A stretch of 64,000 nucleotides of DNA from Anisakis pegreffii (Eukaryota; Nematoda; Chromadorea; Rhabditida; Anisakidae). The notes beneath the pieces were generated by a model. The model was not told where the DNA came from, made no database searches, and was given only the letters and a program-made list of their open reading frames with translations. The stretch lies in contig JAPYMA010000378.1 in NCBI GenBank assembly GCA_035041965.1, forward strand, positions 186,001 through 250,000. Reading direction: 5' to 3'. The position numbers were made by a program, and so were the translations under genes. Position 1 is the stretch's first letter. The number at the start of each line of letters is the position of its first letter. Positions 51,962 to 64,000 of the stretch are shown one piece after another.

Positions 51962-54900
51962 CTAGAACAGCGGAAAGCAATTGTTCAGAATACCCACCCG
52001 ATAAAATAGAATTGCTATTCGACGAACTTTTATCATCTCGCTGTGGTTTGCTTGGACGAAGATCAATATATTTCGAAGTAGATGTCGTCAATGCACCAGT
52101 CTTCATTTGATTAGAATATGTACCAGTATCATCGGTGTCTGTTCGACCAGCATTTAATGTGCTTTCTGCTGATGACTCCAGATAAGATGAAGGACTATAC
52201 GGTGTTGGAACACCTTGCTCTTCTTTTATGACGTCCCCTTTTCCTATGTCAATACTTCCACCAGTGACAGGATTCCAATGTTGAGGATGATTTGCACGCT
52301 GCCGTTCGTTGACAATTGCGGTTTCCCGCGGCAGCGATGCAGAGTCTGTCTGAAGCGTCCCTTCTGAAACTGATCTCAAAAAGTTCTCATCGGTAATATC
52401 AGACTCTGAAGTCACTTTTGAGATATCTAATTGCACTGCGATTCCTTGCCGTTTTATCTCACTCCTTGACTCATCGGAATGAATGCTCACATCTTTTGTT
52501 GATGTGAAATTTAAGATCATGCCATCAACAGGGGCGAGGGTGGCATGCTCAACAATGACACTCAGTGATGTTTCTAACGGATCGATATCACCCGTTTGCC
52601 GATTACTATGTGGTTCAATGCTATTATCAGAGTTAGTGACGATACTCTGTTTGCTATCGGGTTTTCCCGACTGCGATTCTGGTGCTGTATTCAATAGCTG
52701 ACGATAGGACGCCTCCTTAACGTGATTCTCGCCCAACGTAGGCAAAGCAACACTCGCAAGTTTTGTTTCGTTCTTGAGATGCATATGCGAAATATTCTGC
52801 GAGGTTTTGATTGATGGGAGTTTATTACTTACTGATTCAGTGTGTAATGGAAACGTTTCACCAGTGGAATCGTCTACAGAAATCATCTCACCTGACCGTT
52901 GCTCGAATGAAGTTGATGAAGGTTCGTTATGGGAAGTCGCATATGATCCTTTCATAAGATTCGACTGTGGTACGAAAGAATGAGCGGTTGCTTCGGGATC
53001 TCGTGTTGGATTTGTTGGGAGATACGATGGATCGTTAGTTGAAGGTTGCATTGTGGTCGAGGTAAGCCTATCAACCAATGTGGAATCTGTTTTGAGGATT
53101 TTTTTCGACGATGCACGCTTGCCACCTGGCCAAACAACAATACTTTGATGAATAGTATTGACAAGCGATTCATGCGCTCCTCCTGCTGAAGGAATTTCAA
53201 TAAATTCAGTGGATGGAACCGACGACTGAATGAACTTGACACTGTTTTTTTCACCTTCCGATAACTGCATTTTCTGTTGCGATGGTGACGCAGAATTTCG
53301 AAAGAATGGTTGTTTTTTGGTCTTATGGAATACGATCTGATTGTGATGGTTAGTGGAAGAGTTAGGAAACGCTTTCGATCGGTTTGAATATGACTGAGAT
53401 TGAGAATGGAGGTGCACATTGGTGTCGGACGTTTGCAACAGTTCTGTGACTTCAGGATTTTGAATCGTAGATAATGTCAAGCCTGATGTACGTGGTGTCG
53501 TGAAAGTTGCTACGTGAGGTGGAGGCTCAGGTGTAGTACTCTCATCGAGTGGTGTTGTCGTAATGAAATCTTGATCGGTCGGTTCGCCACCTACGCGAAT
53601 ACGGTTATGCTTAGTGACATATTCACGTGGTTCTGGTATACTCATTTCCGTAACTCCATCGTCTGCAGACGTAACGTCATAACCATTTTCACTTGAGCTT
53701 GTTGTTCTTCCTGTCACAGTCCAACGATTTGCTGGATCCACATTTCTTTGGCTGTCAACAATTCCTGCCGCATCTCCATCTTCTTCGGTTTGCCGCGCTT
53801 TCTGAGAGGATTCTCCTTCAGCGGCGTTTAGCGTCGGCTCACTGTCAGTTTCAGAATATTTCATCGAGTCAGGAGAACTTCTTGCGTACTGTCTGTCTCT
53901 GGAGCCAGATGCTTGTTCAGCATTATCACGCACTGTTGGCATGGTAGATTTCAACAATCCATGATTCATCGTATTCGCGATGGATGGTAAATCTAAAGAG
54001 TGATCATCATATGCAGAAATGTCCGAGTTCGGCGACGGTATGGTAGCAGTTTCATCTGAACTGATAGTTTCTTTCCTGGATCCGAATGGGCTGTCCACCA
54101 CCCATTTACCACTCCTACTGTTTTCCCTAACACTTTTTGTCAATGGAACCTTCTTTGAAGCCGTCATCCTATTTTCATTCGTTCCCACACCTGTGCTAGT
54201 CAGTTTGTTGAGCTTTCTTGTTAAGGTAGAATGAGTCAGTGCTGTGGAGTGGAAGTTTGCGAAGGGATCCTCAGCTACGTTTCCATTACTATCAGATAAG
54301 GCATCACCAGAAATAGAAGAGAACTGATGTGTTCCTGTACTGTGCTGTTCATTCGCGAACGTTAATTGAGATTTGGATTGGTGATCGATTTTAAGTTGTT
54401 GTGTTGTAACAGGTTCAGAGTATCTGGTTGAAGCTAATTGAAGCTTGCTATGATCCTCTAACGATTCCGTCGCTGCAACTGATATTTCCTTCATGTGAGA
54501 GGTTATGCGATCCTTTATCAGTTCATCATGTGGTGCAGTTGATGATGAGTGCACCGTCGACAAACTCTCTTGACTAGTATCATCTTGCTCTACTGACTGC
54601 GTTTGGAATTCGTCAAATATGTCTGCAGTCTCAGGCTGAAATGATAATGTTGTCTGCTGATCTACTCTTCGTTCGACGCTTTTTGGTTCATCCGATATTT
54701 CCGTACTGCTGTCAACGGTTGTCGTTTCAATATGGATGCCTGAAACATGAACTATTCAATCAGTTGTCCATAATGGCTCAATTACTTACGATTAGAAGAG
54801 GATTCGGTTGGTATTAATTGAACTTACCTATGAGCAAGTTACTAGATCTCTGAGGTGTAGTAGGATTCATGGTAAAGAACTAACAATGATGAAATCACTA

Positions 54901-57900
54901 ACGGTTAATTCAATTGGATATTGCATTTGCGATGCACAATGTGATGGTGTGAATGTGACACGACCGCTAGGGCATGTTTCTGTTTGAGCATCACTTCTCA
55001 TCAACTCACCTGTAGTTGTGTCCCCCAAAGCCGTATATTGGTTTTCCGCGTTGTTCAAGTGTGATGTGTCTTGTGATGTTCGTCCTCGTAATCCAATTGT
55101 TGATGTCATTTGCACTGAATCCAATTCTGAGTGAGGTGAGTCAATCAATGACGGTTCCGCGTCGACGGTTGTATAATCTGATTGAGATGGAGCGGATGCG
55201 AGTATTGTCGGATGGGTTACAAATGGTGGCAACAGCATCGCAGAATTGCTATCGGCGTCCGCAGTTGTGCTCATCGTAACGTCTGCATCGGATGTGCTGT
55301 CAGTTCTATGCGACAGTGAATGAATCGACGATCTGATTGCCTCATGCTCGGATTCTCTTGATGACCATTCCTGGTGTTCAGTTGATACAGGATTCAGCGA
55401 CTGCTCACGAACGGAAGATCGGATCTCAGAAGGACCTTCTAATGTATGGCCGGTCGAATGTTGCCAGTTGATGACCGAATTACGACTTCCGCTTCCGTTA
55501 ACGTCTAAAGAAGTGCTGGTCGTAATGTTCGCTGTTTTATGTGAAGAACCATGAGAGTGTGATTCATCAACTGGAGCATTTGATATCTGACTTGTTGGCA
55601 TCTGATCTGATTGCACTGAGCTGACCGATAATAGCCTTGTTGTTTGCAGGTTATTTTGTGAGTGTACTTCATCATTCTTTTCAGATGTAACTTGTTCACG
55701 AATCGTTGGTTCAGCATTGCGTGAATGTGTTTCGAAGATATGAATTGGTTGTGTTGTGAAAGACGTGGGTTCGGGGTCATTTCCGTTGTTTGTGAATGCG
55801 ATTTCAGCATTGCTTAATGATGGTGTCTGTATATCATCGTCGCCATCTACTCTCATGGTTGGTTTTGTTGAAGTGTGATGAACGCCAGAAATTTCCATCG
55901 AATGCTCACCAGTCGAGCTCACATGATCAATGTTTAACGAGGAAGGATTGAGTGATTCATGCTGCTCTTCATTCACAGCAGCCGACAACACACTACGAGG
56001 ATCGGGTTGTGGAATCGACGATGTCTGTGCATGCGGTCTTGCAGTGCTGAGCGAGAACTGATCATCTGATTTATCGCTCGTTTGCGCGCTGACTCTGGGA
56101 ACTGCTAAAAATTTCACGTAATTAAACACGATCAAAAATCACCCAATGTGAATCATCCAAGATATCACATCAGCTTAACAAAATGTGAACGGGCAACAAA
56201 CCTTCCCTACATGCCAGGTGATTATGCAAACCTAGAGTGAATTTGTAAAAAACCGGAAGAAAGTTGCAGGCAAGAAAGCATTGGCTAAAGAACTTCATAT
56301 GGAGTTGTTTATTCAGTGCTTTCTTGCCTGCAACTTTCCTCACCAAATGTACATATCGATTCTTAATTTTTCAGATTGAGCCATTTGAATCCGAAGAACA
56401 ATCGTTTTCATGTTTCCACAGAAGTTATCATCTTTTCTTTGAAGAAAGAAGTGTACATTCTAATTCATGTCAAATTTCGGCAACTTGTCAGCAGAACTCA
56501 CGTAATTTTCTCCTCAGTTGTGCACTAATTTCGTCGACAGCATGACTGGAATTGATGATAGGAATATACGCTTCTTGGAAAACGTTCCTATCACCAATCA
56601 CAACGACATGACCGTTTGCCGCACCAATTTCGTTAAGCATCCTAGTTGAATGTCTCATATCCTTTTCGTATAGCATCGCATCTCTGCAATAATGAAACAA
56701 GTCTTCAGTCGACCACACATCACCAAAATAACTCATGAGTTTAACAAAGTATAGTTTAATTCGGGGAAATATTCTGTTACGATTGTTAGTCCGCTTCAGA
56801 ACGGTTCAAACTTGTGTTCGTTGAGAAGCAGTTTTTCGCACAGGGGGACCCCGCAGGGAGAAAAATGGACGGGGGGTCCCCGCGAAAAAGTCGGGGAGCA
56901 AATTGTGCGGGATGGGGGGTTCTCGTGGGGAAAAAGTTGGACGGAGAGGGGTCCCCGCAAAAAAGTCGGGGAGCAAATTGCATGGGGGAGCGCTCCCCGC
57001 GTTCCCCGCCGGAGTCCCTGACGGGGAGCCCGTTCCCCGATGAACACTAGTTCAAACAGAAGGCCAATATTACATGCTCATATGTGTGCAAGTGTAATTG
57101 GTTACATTACAATAATATGGACGTTGAGGTGTTAAGCAGTGTAGTTAGCAAATTGTCGTCAGCAAAGAGCTATAACTTCACCTATATGTTGATGGACTTG
57201 CTGCGAAGAGAACATAAGAGAGATTGTGACCATTCGAATGACCGTACTCATTGATGAATTGTGATATGGCACTGCAACCGTATTTTGACTAGTAACAAAT
57301 TATTGTTAGGAATATTCGATGGAGTCTTTAAACATCTAAGAATAATGAACAGTAGATCAGCCTTCATCGAACTTGCTTAAATCAAAGAGAAATGAAGACG
57401 ACATTTCTATGGCTGATCATTGTAGAGTTGTTATATGGTTGTCTACGAGCAACGGCACTGATTGTCTTACTCAGTTTGGTTTGGATTATCAAACGGGAAA
57501 TCCAAATGGTCTATTGTGGTGAGTAATTTCAGCGTTCCTTGAACACTTGAAAAGGTTGTTAATGTTGTGTTGCCATGAACAGAGTAGAGCTGTAAAGCAA
57601 ACTCGGTTCCATCCGTATTGTGTGTTACCAGATACGATTGTATCACTGCAGTTGTGCGTCTCTGCAATAAAGTACTCCAAGCAATTAAATTTCATGAAAA
57701 GTGAGCGTTTTTTATAAGACAATCACAGCAGCACTGGTAACTATAAGTGATTTCATCGCCATAAGAAAACTCGCTCATTCGAATCCCACTTTTTTCACCA
57801 TAACAAATCAATTTTCTACCCAATTGATCACCTCGCGTTAAATTCCACTCTACTGAACAATTTTTCCACTCTCAATCAAAAACTTTTTCACTCTTTTTCC

Positions 57901-59144
57901 ACTTTTTCCACTCTCAAACAACCGGATTGTTGAGAATCAAAAAAAACAAGCGTGAAATGCAGTGAGCTGCATTTTCAAGCTCGTTTTTTAGGATATGTTC
58001 AGATGTGCCGTATCATTATAATGATGCAATCTAAATGTCAAAATCGAACCTGACAAAAAAAAAGAGAATAAAGGCATGATGAATGAAAATGAAGAAGATC
58101 TAAGAAATGAGCGATCGTAATGGCATGAAAATGAATCTATTCAGTGAAACTGGAACAATCATTAGCGTTGACTGGTAGCGAAAATAATTCCTATAAGATA
58201 GCTAGCACATACCCTATATTCACTGACCGATCTCTTCATTCGGTTTTGATCTTTCTCACTCACAACATTCATCGCAAACACTACGCGAGACGATTTGTCA
58301 TTTCCTAAAACAAATGAATCCTTATGAAACCAAACGAATTGAAAATACTCTTCACGAACAAATGCTCCTAATTTACCTAACTGAAAGAACTGCACATTAT
58401 TGAACAAACATAAATATTTATTACAGATGAAATTCGTTCATCAATAAAGAAATTTTTTATAAGTTATTTGTTTCTTTTTTCTGTTTCGACACAAAAACAA
58501 TTAGGATCAAATGCAAAACAGGAACACAATGAATAAACGGATTCATCAAAGGAGGCACATAAATCAAGCGACCGCGGCGAGTGACCCTTTTGTGATTATT
58601 ATCAGCTCAGGATGGGAGCCGTTTCATTTCTAATACGTAGAATCACAACATTACATACAGACAGTCACATGCATGACGTTTATCAGAAGAATTAATAACT
58701 AGGTGGTATCACTCCTGAATTGATGATGTTGAACGCAGAACTGAACATATCATCACTTTCATGCACGTCGCCCTTTCGGCATGAAATTCTTCTCGATTAC
58801 AGAGAATTCATACCAAAACGATAGCACTGCTAATTTCAATTCTGTCGAGTATTCTACTTCGATTTTTCAAAAAAAAAAACAAATGCAGGGAGAGGCATTG
58901 CTATCCTGAGTGAATGAGTGGATTATGACTTCAAAGTAATTTAAAAGATACGATTGTTTTGAATCGGCTGAAGTGTTGACTGCGAGATGAGTGACTCCAA
59001 TTTCAGTTGCAACAGCAGCACACCAAGTGTTACAGTAACACAAATAGCTACTACAAGAAGTACGATGAGTATAATAACGATTCGTTGTAATCGCGACGAT
59101 CGACGTTGATTCGTCTCGAGAACGTATGCCAAATGTTCATCCAT
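51957..59144 (-). CDS. type II membrane protein: vWA plus mucin-like region
   Basis: Six exons join in phase: 58952-59144, 58213-58304, 57471-57661, 56502-56683, 55010-56104 and 51957-54739, giving 1511 residues if the last frame runs to its TAA. A short cytoplasmic head ends in RRSSRLQR before one membrane span (residues 22-45). Residues 70-219 form a degenerate vWA domain: strand RVVFAMNVVSE, helix TTAVIQSYLVTH, strand TEFALQLYSVHG, and GHVVVIGDRNVFQEAY. The usual DxSxS metal motif reads NVVSE, so it probably does not bind metal. RMKR at 86-89 is a furin-type site. Residues 221-1511 are Ser/Thr-rich with many acidic residues and N-glycosylation sequons, mucin-like. Extracellular or cuticle-associated work is likely but inferred. 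The last exon may instead splice to the second vWA exons. Confidence 0.75.
54828..54870 (-). CDS. possible alternative first exon of mucin gene
   Basis: This 43-base exon starts with ATG, encodes MNPTTPQRSSNLLI and ends at a strong donor (ATAG/GTAAGTT). Its phase exactly fits the exon starting at 54739. No acceptor upstream would make it an in-frame cassette exon, so an internal promoter or spliced-leader start is the simplest reading. Such a form would lack the membrane span and first vWA domain. Confidence 0.35.
56259..56338. repeat. intronic hairpin with 22-bp perfect arms
   Basis: Arms at 56259-56280 and 56317-56338 are perfect complements (GAAAGTTGCAGGC... at the left), with a 36-base loop that has a further small stem (AACT/AGTT). 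It lies in the intron between the vWA1 and mucin exons. Size resembles a precursor-microRNA hairpin or a short foldback element. Confidence 0.85.
56812..57049. mobile_element. GC-rich hAT-like MITE with 8-bp target duplication
   Basis: Ends TTGTGTTCGTTGAGAA and CGATGAACACTA are imperfect inverted repeats. The octamer GTTCAAAC flanks both sides (56804-56811 and 57050-57057). Its interior is strikingly GC-rich (runs of GGGG and CCCC) and holds a tandem duplication of about 75 bp with the shared string GTCGGGGAGCAAATTG. It inserted in an intron of the vWA/mucin gene. Confidence 0.8.
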
Positions 59145-62100
59145 TCAGCCGTCAGCCTCTGGCATGCATTCGACGTCTAAAGAGTCACTGTAGATGTCGT
59201 GCTTGTTTCATCTCTTCTTTACGTTTGAACGAGTTTGAATTCGAAAAGAACTCTTTCAATTATAGTCACTGCTGATTCATTTCACTGCTGTTTAAGAAGA
59301 ACGAACTAATTCGTGTTTATTTGCAAACACCCAAACAAAAAAGCATCACTTAGATTTTAATGAAAAACAGACGCTACAAATCAATTGTCTTTCACTAATT
59401 TTTTTAACGAATCTCCAATCATTGAAAAACTCTCGGCTAAAATCAGTAGTTATTATTCTCGACATTATCATTCCATAACAATTGTACATATCAACTGGAT
59501 ACGTACAGAAGTCAGACATGTACAGTTATTACGCAAGACTGTCACCAAAACTCACTCTTACGGATAATCCAACGATCCAATCGAATCAGTTTTGTATTAG
59601 TGAATGACGTAACGCACTTGAAAGTGATAAGAACTGAAAGTTGAACAATTGTAAACGAACTGCGAACGTAGCTGCAGTTACGTTTTGGGGCAGCGATGAC
59701 AGCTCAGGAAATAGGGTGCATCCGAAGACAAATCAGACAAATTAATTCGCTCAGGAATTTTAGCCATTCAAATGATTAACTATCGCTGTGATAAAATGTG
59801 CTCATAACGACTCAGTTACTTTTATAATCTCAAATGAATGCATTTTCACCAAGTCGCCTTGGATAGTTCAAACCTGAGCCACTTGAACGAAACCGCATTG
59901 AAAAAATGGATGGCCAGTTTACGAAGAGATCTCGCATAACCGAAATTGTGCAATGAAAACAACAGAATCAAATCAAGATTACGCACTTGTATTGACACAA
60001 TAAATATGGTGAAACGAGGACAGAATAAAAAGCCATGCAAAAGAGACGTTAAAATTAATGTTCGATTGTAGCAGTTTTAAGACTTCATTTCAGAGCTGCT
60101 CAATACGTTCTGAATTGTGACTGTTTTAACTTATTATCCTGCACTATTGAATAGCACCTTTGTTCGTCTATGACATGAAATATGAAATGAACATGTTACC
60201 AAAATTTACCGAGATGGATCTGCCTATTGAAAGCAGCCACTATCGCACAACATCAAAACTATTCGAATTCTATTTCAGCGTTGTGATATTCCAATATGTG
60301 TAAACGCATACCAAAAAAAACTTAATAGATGATCACGAAAAATGGGTTAGGTGAAGAAAAGTTGGTGAGATTCCGCCTCAGAAAACATTCCACCTTGGAA
60401 CAACGAATTCACAAAAGGATCTGTCGAGATAACATGAAAAATGATCATAACAAAGATGACACTGTCGTTTAAAGATATTACATTTTAGAGACAAGACATA
60501 AAAGCGCATGTCCTGATGCTCAAACAATGGAATTAGCGTTCATTCCGACGGAATTTCGTCAAAGCAATAACACTGATAAAACCAATCGAAATTGATCTTT
60601 AATCATCAAAACCAGATCTTGACGAAACATCGACTAGGATATTTCAGATAAGAGGTTGCTTGTAGCACATTTTGATGCGGCAGTACCATTCGGCGAATCA
60701 GGTGCTGACAAATCAACCGCTCGAACAAAATTCTCAAATCGGTCAATCATGAAAATGACGCACTACACAGAAATCAGAATCCCCAGAACGCACTCTTCAA
60801 AAGCAATTCGAGAGTCACTAGGACTGTTGTCAATATTCAAATGCGGAATGATAAAATTTATAGTCGGATAGGAAACTTGCAAAACGATCACTCACATAAA
60901 ACTGATATTCTTTATCGAGACAATGCATTCATAAAAACTTGCTCAATTCTCGCATACACAGGTAATGATTGACAAAAAGAAATGGTTGTAATATTGGGCG
61001 AAATGAAAAAAAAAAGTAGGAAATAGCGTCAAAACATCGATAGACAACTAAATGTTCATAAGCGAAAACGAAAACTGATGAAGGTCATCGCGATCCACAG
61101 AAACGCTTGGATGGATTCATGAATGGAAATAATAGAATAAGAGGTGTATAACTATTAGATCAAATTAAGATGTCAAGCGATGTCAGTCAGCCATTGTTCA
61201 TGTTTAAGGAATGTTATGACAGCAACCATTCAACGAAAGAAAATTTCGAAAGAAAAAAGTTTTTCTTCAGTGGCATCAGGATGTTGAACGCAATGCATTC
61301 CGGTTGAATTGCAGTCGAAGTGAATCTCGTCCAGTGCTCCATCATATTCCCAAACCTTTCATTGTTTCACATCAAACAGAATTAATTCACTTGCAACATT
61401 CTCAACGAACATCCATCCAAGGGACGATCACACCAACAATGCGAACTGAAAAGTGATACGGAAAACCGACGAGATGAAACAAAATAAAACGTAAGCATCC
61501 CATAGAATTCGCAAAATTCCGATTGCCAGTGAACTAATACATATATCTATGAAGGGATTCTTATTTTTTCGATATTTCAAGGTGTCATCAAATGGATTAT
61601 TCTGCATTTTTGTGGTAACGGTAAAGTGTAAAAGAATGGAACATTATTATATGGTAGAAAATGAAAGAGCATTAAGTGATGCTATCGCAAAAATTGTTCA
61701 CAGTAAAGGATCACAACTGAAAATTCAGCAAAGTCAATCAGGGTTTATGTTTTGATGTGAGGAGGGCATCAAGAAAATGATGAATTAACTAAGATCGGAC
61801 TATGCGACAGATGTGCGACGATGTAACGATTGTGAATGACGATGTCCAATACACTTCACCTTCGGAGACATTAAAAAAATTATGAGCGTTCGTTCTCAAA
61901 AAGGAATAACCATCCATAAACATGCACCCAACACAAATGATTCATTTTGATGCATCTCGCTGTCATCACCTTTATCCCATAACGCGATATAACATGGATT
62001 CACTGTGCAAACAAAATGAAAATGGTCCTTTTTTCACTCACAGAAAGCTGACCGTACGTAAACTTGGCGTAACTTGTCATGCACAAATCCCGAATTGATG

Positions 62101-64000
62101 GAACATCAGAAAAGCACCCAACAAAAATGAATCATGCACCCAACAAATCGTCTTGCTGCAGCGAACGATTTTTGTACGTTTTTTTGGCGACAGATCATAA
62201 ATGGATCATGGACAATAAACCTGTACATCGATTTTTATGAGGCAACGAAATGAGCACTTAACCGAACATTGAAAACTGAACATGAACATTAAAAACTCAT
62301 GCACGACATTAAAATCTAACAATAAGCAAGCAAACGAAACAATCGTATTAAGCAGTCTCATTTTCATAAATAAACTTCTCTTTAATATTCTCATCAAGGA
62401 AAAACCAACTGAAACGATAAGTGGATCGACTGATTCGCATATGAACGAAACGAATACGCAATGTGCTTTGCATATTCAATGAACAATTTTTATTGCAAAA
62501 TTCCAGTCGCTGGATCACTTCAGTTTCATATTCTCTAGTCTGCATTCGATTTCGTATGCTATTTATGGTCAATGAAGCACCAGCAAGAGCTCGAAAATGT
62601 TCTAGAGAGAAGGAATGATGAAATACGAAAATCTTCTACAACAATGAGCTGCTTCAATTCACGAAGCGAACTCATTGAAACGGAAAATATTGAGCAATAG
62701 CTTTTACTAAAGACAGTTTTTCGTGGTTCATCTGCATTGAAAACTTAAAATTGTGCAAGTTTGAAATTTATCCTTTTTTGATGTGGGATGAAATTTTGAT
62801 AACTTTGATCAAATTTCATAATCGAACACACGTTTCGCTCAGCACGAACGTTTAATTGTCATGCCAATTATGCTGATCACATTCGAAAGTGCCGTTGCAA
62901 TGCAACGGCGACACGCTCTGAATCCGGTAAGAATTCATGCATAATGCATTCGCTGTTTGAAGTTGGTCATTGGCAATCTTATATGAACACTTGAAATGAG
63001 AGGATTTCTAGTCCTGTTGTGAGTATAATTTTGTCATCAAGCAACGCTTTCTCATATCCCATTGAAGGAAACCATGGAAAAATTTTAGATAGTAGCGCTT
63101 TCAGGGAGAACTTCAATGTTCAGTTCATTGCTTGATGCAAAAATCCTCTTCTCTCCTTTTCTCACGTTCCTGAAATATCATATTCGTAGATAACATCTTA
63201 TGGTAGCTTTCAAAAGTCTTTGTTTTGGCTGTTAGCATGCATTTTATGTGAATATACAACAAATATGTTGCCTTTGCCATATGTTCATCGTTATGTTTTG
63301 ATTTGAACCGTTTCATCGAAATGATGTTTTGGGTATTCGAAAAGTACAATGTTCACGACGAATTGATGAGCAATCTTTGAAATACAGAAGCAAGCAAAAC
63401 CACTAGAATGCTGTGAGGTTTCAAGTTTGGAACGTTCACTCTTACACAATCAACGTGATCACTCTCCCAGCGGATAGCGTGAAAATGAGTTTGCACAAAT
63501 ATTACGAAAGCATACGATCAATGTAATATAAATAAACTTCATTTATCAAATATCTGAAATAAACAATACGAAAAAAATTTTAATGTATGGATTACTGAAT
63601 TCATATGACCATTATCGTTCAAATGATTTAATTGAACAATATCCATTTGCCCGCTATGATACAGTAAAACGATTACGTCGAGTATTACGAGTCAATCTCA
63701 AAAGGCAAAATTCGATTGATCAGTCGAATATAACTCAATGAAACAATGCTTCCGTTTAAGAAATCGTTTGCCAATTTCGCGTTGGGAATTGTCCACTTGT
63801 TGCTTGAATTGGACAATTTCATAACAATCAATTCCTCGATCTATCAATTAAACAGCAATCTAATTGATGTGAGGAAAGAAATTTCACATTTCGTGCCCTC
63901 AATAAGTTTTCACCGTTATTGTTCCAGTTGACTCGTATGAAAATAAAAATGCGAAATAATTGTGGTTTGAAAAAAAAAACGAATAAAGAGAAATAATTTG
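59145..64000. other. intergenic to window end, no gene seen
   Basis: Presumably begins with the promoter region of the vWA/mucin gene. Open frames are below 75 codons and none has good splice context or a known motif. Confidence 0.4.

Noticed and set aside
1..64000. CRISPR arrays, operons with Shine-Dalgarno sites, rRNA genes, true tRNA genes
   Set aside because: None is present; the intron structure shows a eukaryotic genome.

Overview
The window is eukaryotic, most likely from a nematode. It is AT-rich, its genes are split by introns with GTAAG/GTGAG donors and TTTCAG or TTGCAG acceptors, and it carries a Warthog-type hedgehog-related gene, a family known from nematodes. Two dense miniature-transposon families fit the same picture. 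The species cannot be named from the sequence. All gene models below were joined by hand from splice signals and reading-frame phase, without transcripts or database searches.

Layout. From 1 to about 16.8 kb there is no intact gene. This stretch holds hAT-like elements (516-2201, 3725-4154, 16205-16740), a tRNA-like SINE remnant, a decayed plus-strand gene (about 10.48-11.6 kb), a decayed retroelement (about 13.14-14.56 kb) and several perfect palindromes. At 16855-22172 (minus) lies a gene for a very acidic protein of about 1665 residues with eight repeats of about 90 residues, two pairs of which arose by a recent 519-bp duplication. A nested transposon pair follows at 23138-24823; both elements still have perfect 8-bp target duplications. 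At 25487-27143 (minus) is a five-exon gene whose N-terminus resembles vertebrate ERICH3. From 27.1 to 39.3 kb there is a gene desert of about 12 kb with palindromes and microsatellites.

The right half is better populated. A seven-exon BAR-domain protein (39273-41605, plus) converges on a seven-exon Warthog-like secreted protein (42224-46576, minus) that has a long Q/P/N/F-rich tail and no Hint domain. From 59144 down to about 50.5 kb (minus) runs a large locus: a type II membrane anchor, a degenerate von Willebrand A (vWA) domain, about 1290 residues of Ser/Thr-rich mucin-like sequence, and then exons for a second degenerate vWA domain. The join between the mucin part and the second vWA part is out of frame in this sequence. 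Introns of this locus hold a GC-rich hAT-like element and a hairpin with 22-nt perfect arms. From 59.1 kb to the end I see no gene.

The genes do not form an obvious pathway. Two of them (Warthog-like and vWA/mucin) encode secreted or cell-surface proteins of a kind used in nematode cuticle and epithelium, but their neighbourhood may be coincidental.
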